From Ferruginibacter sp. (GTDB lineage: Bacteria; Bacteroidota; Bacteroidia; Chitinophagales; Chitinophagaceae), in NCBI GenBank assembly GCA_014379625.1, contig JACMLJ010000076.1:1-62465 (forward strand): 62,465 nt of DNA, read 5' to 3'. Of this stretch, positions 46,233-53,537 are shown one piece after another. The position numbers were made by a program, and so were the translations under genes. The notes under the pieces are model-generated. The model was given only the letters and a program-made list of their open reading frames with translations, made no database searches and had not been told where the DNA came from. Position 1 is the first letter of the stretch. Each line of letters begins with the position of its first letter.

Positions 46233-46814
46233 TTAACTTTTACTACTACTGTCAACCAACTGGGGTTTGCCATCAATTTCGAGTAAACGGGCTGAAAAGC
46301 CGTGCAGGGCGATTTCATCATAGTTGTAACCTGCATCGGATGGCCAGCAGGCGCCCACGACCAAATTTTCATTGCCCGTATTTGCCAGGCGGTGTGCGGT
46401 TTCTCCGCCGATATAATGTAGGCTGCCGGGAAATACTTCTTCGGCCCAGGTATTCCTGTTCCTGTCCATTAAAATCAACATGCCTTTTCCCTGTACGCCC
46501 CAGTAAAATTCAGCCCGGTCAGACCGGGCATGAAAATGGCCCTTGGTCATAAAATATTCTTTTCCAACCTTGCCGGGCATGATAGTGGAAGTGCCAAAAA
46601 ATAACCCGGCACTTGTATTTTCAGGCACTGGAAACCATACCTGAACAGCATAAACCGGCGTTTCTTCAGGCATTGATTGTAGTGCAGCATGATCAAGAAA
46701 AATATTGGCAATATCTTTAATGGTACGCTGCTGCTTTTTTACCGGCCCGCCGTTAAGGCTAAAATCTTTTAACCCGATTTGTACCGGTGAGGATTTTATT
46801 TCAAGATGTTTCAT
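46233..46814 (-). CDS. Cupin-type glucose-6-phosphate isomerase, canonical
   Basis: 193 aa. The cupin metal motif is complete: KGHFHARSDRAEFYWGVQGKG with His93, His95 and Glu102, and ETAHRLAN with His141. This matches the archaeal-type phosphoglucose isomerase family (PF06560), which interconverts glucose-6-P and fructose-6-P. Its start overlaps the stop of the GH2 gene by 4 bp (ATGA), which points to translational coupling, and it is 47 bp upstream of the MFS gene. A second, more divergent cupin isomerase closes the same operon at 31.9 kb. Confidence 0.9.
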   Translation of the reverse strand: MKHLEIKSSPVQIGLKDFSLNGGPVKKQQRTIKDIANIFLDHAALQSMPEETPVYAVQVWFPVPENTSAGLFFGTSTIMPGKVGKEYFMTKGHFHARSDRAEFYWGVQGKGMLILMDRNRNTWAEEVFPGSLHYIGGETAHRLANTGNENLVVGACWPSDAGYNYDEIALHGFSARLLEIDGKPQLVDSSSKS

Positions 46815-49042
46815 TTTCTAACTGGGTTTATATCATAGTATTGATAACTGGCCGCCTGGCCTATCTTTAAAAATCTTCTGGAGATAACTTTTTCACCATT
46901 TGCGGGGTTAAATTCAGCCACCAGCACATATCCTCCTGCATCTGCAGGCAGGTTAACAGACACCGGGATATCAGTTCGCAAATAGGAAGGAAGATTCACC
47001 GGGAAGTCTTGTTCAGCAAAGGCCTGGCCTTTGTGATTGATCAATTTTATTTTAACTGTCCCCTTTACTTCTTTTGACAAATTGTTGATGCCAGCAAGAT
47101 TAAAAAGCAGTGTTGATCCTGGTGCGTGAGGGGTTAAAAACTTAGTGTAGCGTTCGTCTGTAAGATTGATGAAAGTTGCCACCGGGGCAAAAGCATGCTG
47201 AAACCAATTGAGCGTAGGAGTGGGTTGCAGGTCTTTGATATTGCCGGAAAACCAGTCGCCGGTATAGCCGTAATTATTTGCCAGGTAGCAGAAAGCCAGC
47301 ACGCCTGCAATGGAAGGTTCGCTGCGTAACCATTCAGTTTCCAACTGCATCCAGTAGGCCTGCAGTTCCCAATTCTGTTGGGGCGTTGAGTTCTTCCCCA
47401 AATAATATTCATAAGTGTCTACTGTTAACTTGCTCGGTAATCCATTGCGCCAAAGCCAGATCCAGCCGTATTCATTGACCAGTTGCGCAGAGCTTGATTC
47501 CTGGATATTGGTAACTGCGCCTGGTTTAAAATCGAGGTTACCAAGCGGGTAAAAGTTTTTATTTGAGCCGGGTTGTTTGTCGCTGATACGTCCCTGGTAG
47601 GGATGAGGTTCATCCATTTCATCCATCGCCATCTTGTCGCCGGTCATATAACCGGCATCCCAAACACGGGTGGGGTCAAGCTTTTTCAATTCCGGTATCA
47701 ATGTGTTGCCGATATAATCGTCCCAGTTTTCATTGATGCCATCCCAAATAGCAATGCTTGGATGATTTCCATCAGTCCAAACCCAGTCAGTATATTCTTT
47801 ACGGACCTGGTCATCCCATCCATGATTTTGCCAGTACAGCCATTCATTTTGAAAAAGCAAACCATATTCATCTGCGATGTCGTACCAGAATTCGGGTGCA
47901 ATGCCTACACAGATACGCATCATGTTCCAGTTCAATTTCTTAGGATGATCCACCAGCAATTTTTTCACCCATACCTTATCCCATACCAGGTTACTGCAAT
48001 CGGGATCTTCAAAAAATCGCTGCAGGGTAATATTGGTTCCGCGAAGTATGATCTTTTCACCATTGAGGTAAAAGAATTTTCCCTTCCGGGTAAAGTCGCG
48101 CATGCCAAATTGCTTACCCACTTGATCTGAGATTTCTTTATCAACCTTTAAAATTGCTGTTGCCTTATAAAGAAAAGGCTTATCCGGCGACCAGTTTGTA
48201 AAATCATCCAGGGGTATTTCAATAATGGCTTCAGTCAGGTTATCACGTTTTGTAACAAACCGGCCGGTTTTGGAAGCAACTATTTTACCAGTCCCCTTTT
48301 CAGTAACTGAAATATCAAGTGTAACAGAATCATTCATCGCCCCTCCATAAAAAATCTGCGAAGGATATAAATTGCGGATCATTGTCTTTACAGTGATTTT
48401 TTTTCCGGCAACGGATGGCAAAACAAGCAGGCGGTTAATCCTTAATTTGCCCGTGAAAGACAACAATACATCATCCCAGATCCCTGGCAGGTAATGTTCC
48501 TTTTCCTTATCCGTTCCTCCGGCAGCGTCGCTGGGGAGCCATACGCGGTCACCTACCTTTATGAGTATCTCGTTTTGGGCACCGGGTTTCAATGCCGCGG
48601 TTACGGGGAATTCAACCGGCGTATAGCAGGCCATCGATGTTCCCATATCGATCCCGTTTACATATACCTGTGTAACGTACTGGCTTTTTTTAATGGTAAT
48701 GACAGCCTCCCTGCCCCGGAGGTTTGCGGGAATAAAAACCGACTTTTTATACCAACTGTACCTGGGTGTATAATCAATATTATACAAATTGTGTTGTTCT
48801 TTTGCTTCTACCTGGCTGGCACGTTTAAAAAATTTATTGTAATCATCTATGGCCGGTTTAGCCAGGTGTACCAGTCCCGGAACTGGAATTGTTCTTGTAA
48901 ATTTTGCCGGGGGAAAAGCATTGATCGTTTGATCAAATTGCCAAATGCCATTTAAATCAATTTCCGTTCGGGAGCTGTCATGCTGGCAAAAAACAGCAAC
49001 CGGAAAAAATATCAGCAGCAAATAAATAGCAATTCGTTTCAT
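46811..49042 (-). CDS. GH2 glycoside hydrolase
   Basis: 743 aa with a signal peptide (MKRIAIYLLLIFFPVAVFCQ). The GH2 order is visible: sugar-binding jelly roll (~25-200; YSWYKKSVFIPANLRG), Ig-like domain (~200-315), TIM barrel (~320-620; LRGTNITLQRFF, NMMRICVGIAPEFWYDIADEYG). The acid/base is Glu438 in IWDGINENWDD and the nucleophile Glu524 in LVNEYGW. Retaining GH2 enzymes include beta-galactosidases, beta-mannosidases and beta-glucuronidases; the GINEN context (rather than GNES/GNEC) leaves the sugar open. The gene lies 11 bp after the GntR regulator stop, so the two are cotranscribed. Confidence 0.93.
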   Translation of the reverse strand: MKRIAIYLLLIFFPVAVFCQHDSSRTEIDLNGIWQFDQTINAFPPAKFTRTIPVPGLVHLAKPAIDDYNKFFKRASQVEAKEQHNLYNIDYTPRYSWYKKSVFIPANLRGREAVITIKKSQYVTQVYVNGIDMGTSMACYTPVEFPVTAALKPGAQNEILIKVGDRVWLPSDAAGGTDKEKEHYLPGIWDDVLLSFTGKLRINRLLVLPSVAGKKITVKTMIRNLYPSQIFYGGAMNDSVTLDISVTEKGTGKIVASKTGRFVTKRDNLTEAIIEIPLDDFTNWSPDKPFLYKATAILKVDKEISDQVGKQFGMRDFTRKGKFFYLNGEKIILRGTNITLQRFFEDPDCSNLVWDKVWVKKLLVDHPKKLNWNMMRICVGIAPEFWYDIADEYGLLFQNEWLYWQNHGWDDQVRKEYTDWVWTDGNHPSIAIWDGINENWDDYIGNTLIPELKKLDPTRVWDAGYMTGDKMAMDEMDEPHPYQGRISDKQPGSNKNFYPLGNLDFKPGAVTNIQESSSAQLVNEYGWIWLWRNGLPSKLTVDTYEYYLGKNSTPQQNWELQAYWMQLETEWLRSEPSIAGVLAFCYLANNYGYTGDWFSGNIKDLQPTPTLNWFQHAFAPVATFINLTDERYTKFLTPHAPGSTLLFNLAGINNLSKEVKGTVKIKLINHKGQAFAEQDFPVNLPSYLRTDIPVSVNLPADAGGYVLVAEFNPANGEKVISRRFLKIGQAASYQYYDINPVRK

Positions 49043-49053
49043 TGTTTATGGTG

Positions 49054-50058
49054 TTAAAATGATGCCCTTTTAAGCATCAAAAACGGGTTATCAATTTTTA
49101 GTTTTTTATTTTCTAATATCATATCAGCCATGCTCTTTCCCATTTGAGCAAAATCAGTGGATATGGTTGTTATGCCCGATGCTACTATGCCCTTCAACGG
49201 CGTTTCATTGTAAGAAATAATCCCTAAATCAACTCCTAAAGCCATTTTCTTTTCAATTGAATAGCGAACCAAAAAACCCAGATCACGGTCATCAACCACC
49301 ACAAAAGCATCCCCCTTCCTTATCTCAAATGATTTTACATCACCCGCCACTTCAGCGTCTATGGGATGCTGTTTGCAAAAATTAGTGAACCCTGTAACAA
49401 TATCTTTAAAATGTGATTTCTGGTTTGGGATCACTAAAATTATCCGGAGATATTTATTTACGAGTGAGCTGTTCTCTTTCAGGATATTGTAAATGTCATT
49501 TTCAAAATCCTGGCAAACGAAGGGGTAAATATTCCGGTATTGTTTTCTTCCCTGGTCAAGAATGAAAACTTTTTTGGGAGGCAGTTTACTAATGGAATCC
49601 ATGGCATCCGGATGGTTGATCGGCATGATCACATACTGGGAGTAGTTGCCAACGGCGCCATCAATGATCGTTTGAAACATACCGAGATTGTTGTTGTGAA
49701 AGAAAATCTGCTCACTACCATCTTCCTGAATGGCTTCTTTAAAGGCATCATACAATTCTTCTTTGTAAGCGGTGAGTTTGTCAAATACCAGTAGAACATT
49801 GTGCTTGTATGTGGTGTTTTCATTTTGTATAAAATAGCCTTTGCCAACCTGCGAGGTAATGATCCCTTTTGCTTTCAGTTCATTGTATGCCATCAGCACG
49901 GTGTCCTGCGACAAACCATATTGTTTACAAAGCATATTCAGCGAGGGTATCTTATCACCTTTTTTTAACTCACCCACCTTTAGCTTTTGCTTAACGGCAT
50001 CTATGATATGCCTGTATTTCGGGATGGAAAGATTATCGTTAAAATGGATATTCATCAT
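49054..50058 (-). CDS. GntR-family transcriptional regulator with LacI-like sensor domain
   Basis: 334 aa. The N-terminal ~75 residues form a GntR winged helix (YRHIIDAVKQKLKVGELKKGDKIPSLNMLCKQYGLSQDTVLMAYNELKAKGIITSQVGKGYFI). Residues ~85-330 resemble a periplasmic-binding-protein/LacI-type sugar-sensing domain (VLLVFDKLTAYKEEL, VGDLGI-like GVDLGIISYNETPL, GITTISTDFAQMGKSMADMI). Such regulators usually repress until they bind a sugar or sugar phosphate. It is the only regulator in the window and heads the 50-32 kb operon. A tandem palindromic site (50386-50412) in front of the divergent T9SS gene is its most likely operator, with a TTTACCAA half-site 8 bp before its own start. Confidence 0.9.
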   Translation of the reverse strand: MMNIHFNDNLSIPKYRHIIDAVKQKLKVGELKKGDKIPSLNMLCKQYGLSQDTVLMAYNELKAKGIITSQVGKGYFIQNENTTYKHNVLLVFDKLTAYKEELYDAFKEAIQEDGSEQIFFHNNNLGMFQTIIDGAVGNYSQYVIMPINHPDAMDSISKLPPKKVFILDQGRKQYRNIYPFVCQDFENDIYNILKENSSLVNKYLRIILVIPNQKSHFKDIVTGFTNFCKQHPIDAEVAGDVKSFEIRKGDAFVVVDDRDLGFLVRYSIEKKMALGVDLGIISYNETPLKGIVASGITTISTDFAQMGKSMADMILENKKLKIDNPFLMLKRASF

Positions 50059-50065
50059 ATTTTTT

Positions 50066-50073
50066 TTACCAAC
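50066..50073. promoter_or_regulatory. Possible operator half-site before the regulator gene
   Basis: TTTACCAA on the plus strand equals TTGGTAAA on the coding strand, the left half of the tandem operator at 50386-50412, and is 8 bp upstream of the regulator's start codon. It could allow autoregulation; a single 8-bp match may also be chance. Confidence 0.35.
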
Positions 50074-50356
50074 CTCTGGGTAGTACTATGTAAAGTTATA
50101 ATTAAATTTATTATCCTCGCCTTTTTTCTGATTTTTTTTGCAAAAAGAATAATTCGGGCTAATAAATGCAGAAAACCTGGAGAGTTAAATAGCCGTTTTA
50201 TCGAAGTTCTCTAAAATATATTACCAAAAGCACAAACAAAAGCGTAGTCAATCATAACAGCTAATCATAGACGACAAGCGAAGCCAGTCAATATTTTAGG
50301 CTATTCAAACTGATCAATCATATTTACTGGCAGAATCGCTGTATTTGTTTACAAAT

Positions 50357-50388
50357 TTCGGAGGTAATGAAAATAAATTATATATTTG
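50357..50388 (+). promoter_or_regulatory. Bacteroidota-type promoter for the T9SS beta-helix gene
   Basis: TATATTTG (50381-50388) matches the TAnnTTTG -7 box of this phylum, and TTCG (50357-50360), 20 bp upstream, approximates the TTTG -33 box. Transcription would begin near 50395, giving a leader of about 108 nt. The -7 box overlaps the first operator. Confidence 0.55.
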
Positions 50389-50412
50389 GTAAACCAATTT
50401 TTGGTAAACCAA
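50386..50412. promoter_or_regulatory. Tandem palindromic operator (two TTGGTAAACCAA sites)
   Basis: Two identical 12-bp sites, TTGGTAAACCAA at 50386-50397 and 50401-50412, start 15 bp apart. Each is an inverted repeat (TTGGT/ACCAA around AA), the form expected for a dimeric GntR protein. The first overlaps the -7 box and the second covers the start of the transcript, a layout expected for repression of the T9SS gene by the divergent regulator. Confidence 0.7.
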
Positions 50413-50502
50413 TAATGTTAGCCGGAAATTATTGCCGGATAGAAGGTCGGGGAATTGAAAATGGTAAGTAGTATACAGGGTATTTTTAATTTAATATAAA
50501 AC

Positions 50503-53103
50503 ATGCGAAATATGAAAAAAGGTTACTTATTCCTGGCGGGCATTTTATTGGCAACGATTGCGAATGCGACCAATTATTATGTGGATGGGGTAAATGGAAG
50601 TGACGCAGTTTATACAGGACTTTCACCTGTTGATCCATTTCGATCCATTTCAAAAGCTGCAAATCTTACCAATCCGGGTGATACTGTTTTTATCATGAAC
50701 GGAACATACACCAGCAACGGTACGGTCCTTACGGTTAACAGGTCGGGAAGTGATATTGCACGGATCGTTTACACCAACTTCCCGGGGCATTTACCAAAAT
50801 TGCAGGCATCCGCAACCAGCTTTGCAGTCATCAGCTTTTCTGCCGGCACATCCTATATTACAATCAATGGTTTGGAAATTTCGGGTAACGGTGTAAACCT
50901 CACACTTGCTGCGGATTCAACACCTGCTAAAAACCAATTGGTATGCCCGGCAACCGGTAGCCCGGCCACTTCCCAAACCCCTTTGGCAAAATACAACGGC
51001 CATGGCATAACCGGCGATAGCAGGTTGGCTGCCATTGGCAGCCACCACATAGTTATTTCTAACAATAAAGTACATGATAACTGTGCGGCAGGTATTGGGT
51101 TTTTGAAATGCGATTATATTACCATTGAAGGAAATACCGTGTACAATAATTCCTGGTATACCATTTATGGAACCAGTGGTATTTCATTCAATCAATGTTT
51201 CAATTACGATAATAATAACAGCACGTACCGCATAATCGTAAGAAACAATATCTCTTACGGCAACAGGATGTATGTTCCTTTTTACAACGATTGTAAAGTA
51301 ACAGATGGCAACGGTATCATATTGGATATTCCATTGATTGAATATACCGGCAGGTCGCTGGTGGCCAATAATATTTGCTTTAACAATGGTGGTTCGGGTA
51401 TTCACTCTTTCAAAATGAACCATGTTGATATCGTTCACAATATATCGTATCTCAATTCGGCAAGCCCCGAAATAAACAGCAGTAATATCTATGCGCTTCA
51501 ATCAGATGATATAAAAATCTATAACAATATTATCGTAGCCAGGCCGGGCAAAAAAATAAATGGTGTCAACAGCAGCACTAACCTGTTGTACGATTACAAT
51601 ATTTTTTATGGCGGCGCTTCTTATGAACTGGTAGGTGCACATAGCTTTATCCGGGATCCTAAATTCGTTAATCCTTCTACTGATCCACTGGTGGCCGACT
51701 TTCATTTACAGCCCGGTAGTTTGGGTATTAATACGGGTGATAATGCAAACAGTTATGGTTTTGATTATGCCGGTAACCCCAGGCCACTTGCGGGCACCGT
51801 TGATATTGGTGTGTATGAAACAAGCTTTTCGGGCAGTGCGCTATGCACAGGTAATACGGCCTCGCTGGTGTTAAGCAATGGCAACGGTAACGGAACGGGT
51901 GAAGCCAGCGCCAGCCTTTTTTATGCCATGGCCGATACCAAACCTTCTGTATCCAACCAAAAGAGCCGCAAAGCGATCCTGTATCCCTCCACCTTACTGA
52001 CCAGCATACCTGCCAATACATCCATCACCAGTTTAAAGTTTCGCAGAGCTATACAAATTTCTTCGACCATTACCACGCCAAGTACCCAAACCATACCTGG
52101 TAACAGTGGTTTCAGGATTTACCTGCGCAATGAGGCTGCCGACAATTTCGGCTCAGCAGCTTTGGATTGGAATACGATTGTACCCGAAGCGACCAATCCG
52201 GCCACGCTGGTTTACGGTGGCGATGCTGCAACGATTATCGGAAACGCAGGTGGATGGAAAGAAATTGTTTTCCAGTCGGCATTTACGTATACCGGCGGAA
52301 ACCTGGCAGTATTTGTTGAGTATATACAAAACGGTAACATCGCAGGCGGCACGGATATCAACTGGATCTATGATAATGGCGGCACACAACCTTTGTACAA
52401 TATCACCAATTACCCGGCAATGGTAAATGGGTTCAAATCAACCAGTGCTTCCGGCAGCACAGTAGTGGGAAGCACTTTATCCACCTCCAACGAAAGAAGG
52501 CCGGTGGTAACCATTGGGTACTGCGCAAACGGCGTGTTACCCGTTACGTTATTAAACTTTACTGCGCAACTCCAAAATAACGAAGTGGTTATTAACTGGG
52601 CGGTAGCTGCTGAAATAAACAATGCGGGATTTGAAGTGCAGCGTTCTGTTAATGGAACTTATTTTGAAACCATTGGCCGGCTTGGTTCCATAGCGCCTAA
52701 TGGCAGCAGTGCCAATACACATAATTACCAGTATACTGATGATAAACCATTTTCAGGAAGAAGCTATTACAGGTTGATCCAGAAAGACATCGACGGCAGG
52801 ATCACATATTCACGCGTAATGACCATTAACAGGCTGGGCAGGCAATTGAATAGTTTGCAAATTTATCCCAATCCTGTAAACGATAAGGTCAATGCACTTG
52901 TAAACAGCGCCTTCACAAATCAACTTGCCACGGTGCAGATCCAGGATATGAGTGGCAGGGCAATAAGGGTTAAACAGCAAAAAATTATTCAGGGTTACAA
53001 CAGTATTCAATTAGAAGTATCAACCATATCAAGGGGTACCTATCTATTTATCGTGCAATTAAATGGCAGCCCAAAAATGATCAGTAAGTTTATAAAAAAC
53101 TGA
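50503..53103 (+). CDS. T9SS-secreted right-handed beta-helix protein
   Basis: 866 aa with a signal peptide (MRNMKKGYLFLAGILLATIA); the Met at 50512 is an alternative. Residues ~25-440 form a parallel beta-helix that is a paralogue of the protein at 8178-9566 (entry NYYVDGVNGSD; NNGGSGIHSFKMNHVDIVHN; NNIIVARPGKKI; SLGINTGDN). A second beta domain of unknown type spans ~450-680, and the final ~75 residues are a type A T9SS sorting domain (YPNPVNDK, VQIQDMSGR, GTYLFIVQLNG, SKFIKN). Thus it is exported by the type IX system to the surface or medium. It may be a lyase or hydrolase acting first on the intact polysaccharide. It is the only plus-strand gene and is controlled separately by the tandem operator. 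Confidence 0.88.
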   Translation: MRNMKKGYLFLAGILLATIANATNYYVDGVNGSDAVYTGLSPVDPFRSISKAANLTNPGDTVFIMNGTYTSNGTVLTVNRSGSDIARIVYTNFPGHLPKLQASATSFAVISFSAGTSYITINGLEISGNGVNLTLAADSTPAKNQLVCPATGSPATSQTPLAKYNGHGITGDSRLAAIGSHHIVISNNKVHDNCAAGIGFLKCDYITIEGNTVYNNSWYTIYGTSGISFNQCFNYDNNNSTYRIIVRNNISYGNRMYVPFYNDCKVTDGNGIILDIPLIEYTGRSLVANNICFNNGGSGIHSFKMNHVDIVHNISYLNSASPEINSSNIYALQSDDIKIYNNIIVARPGKKINGVNSSTNLLYDYNIFYGGASYELVGAHSFIRDPKFVNPSTDPLVADFHLQPGSLGINTGDNANSYGFDYAGNPRPLAGTVDIGVYETSFSGSALCTGNTASLVLSNGNGNGTGEASASLFYAMADTKPSVSNQKSRKAILYPSTLLTSIPANTSITSLKFRRAIQISSTITTPSTQTIPGNSGFRIYLRNEAADNFGSAALDWNTIVPEATNPATLVYGGDAATIIGNAGGWKEIVFQSAFTYTGGNLAVFVEYIQNGNIAGGTDINWIYDNGGTQPLYNITNYPAMVNGFKSTSASGSTVVGSTLSTSNERRPVVTIGYCANGVLPVTLLNFTAQLQNNEVVINWAVAAEINNAGFEVQRSVNGTYFETIGRLGSIAPNGSSANTHNYQYTDDKPFSGRSYYRLIQKDIDGRITYSRVMTINRLGRQLNSLQIYPNPVNDKVNALVNSAFTNQLATVQIQDMSGRAIRVKQQKIIQGYNSIQLEVSTISRGTYLFIVQLNGSPKMISKFIKN

Positions 53104-53526
53104 TCCTCGTTACCAGGCTTTAGAATCTGCAATACCCTGACAGGGCGGTTTGTTTGTGAGATAACATGGATATAGATAACAACGGGTCGTTGTTACTGTA
53201 TCATTCAAGTAGTGCTCATATTTTAGAGCTTACCGGTATTATCTCGTTGACGACCAGGCGACAAACTGCCAGTTTGCCTATACCGATGATTTCTTTTGAA
53301 TAATCAATTCCACCCGGCACAGATGGTAACCCGCCCTGCAACCGGAGAAATTATTGGGAACACCAGTTTACTACCTTCCGATTTTGTATGGGCCGGCATT
53401 TGAAAATACTGTGCTTTAAAAGTATAATTTATTTCATAGGCTTCCGGCCCGTAGGCGAGTATATCACCTTTTACATCCCGCAAGTCTCCATTAATTGTTA
53501 TTTGAACAAACACAGGCCGGGCTTCA
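53104..53526. other. Convergent gene ends with hairpin and ORF remnant
   Basis: This 423-bp stretch separates the plus-strand T9SS gene from the minus-strand beta-helix gene. It contains a perfect 8-bp stem TAACAACG/CGTTGTTA (53177-53195, loop GGT), without a T-tract, and a 70-codon minus-strand remnant (53304-53537). Confidence 0.5.
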
Positions 53527-53537
53527 CTACCAAACTT
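53304..53537 (-). pseudogene. Possible C-terminal gene remnant
   Basis: An open frame of about 77 codons running to a TAA-bounded upstream end (in-frame stop at 53538-53540) and stopping at 53304. It reads KFGSEARPVFVQITINGDLR at its start, then EAYEINYTFKAQYFQMP and KLVFPIISPVAGRVTICAGWN, protein-like and beta-rich, without a start codon of its own other than GTG at 53513. It overlaps the 3' end of the beta-helix gene by 11 bp in another frame. It looks like the last part of an extracellular enzyme whose upstream portion was lost, perhaps when the beta-helix gene was inserted or extended. A chance frame cannot be excluded. Confidence 0.35.

Larger units (their letters stand above)
50059..50502. 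other. Divergent promoter region between regulator and T9SS beta-helix gene
   Basis: This 444-bp gap contains the regulator's promoter on the left (an 8-bp palindrome TAGTACTA at 50081-50088 and a TTTACCAA half-site at 50066-50073) and the promoter and operators for the T9SS gene on the right (50357-50412). No ORF is present. Confidence 0.7.

Noticed and set aside
46094..46552. 152-codon plus-strand ORF
   Set aside because: Overlaps two well-supported minus-strand genes and has no domain.
53261..53281. Inverted repeat CAAACTG/CAGTTTG as terminator
   Set aside because: The loop would be too small for the full stem and no T-tract follows.
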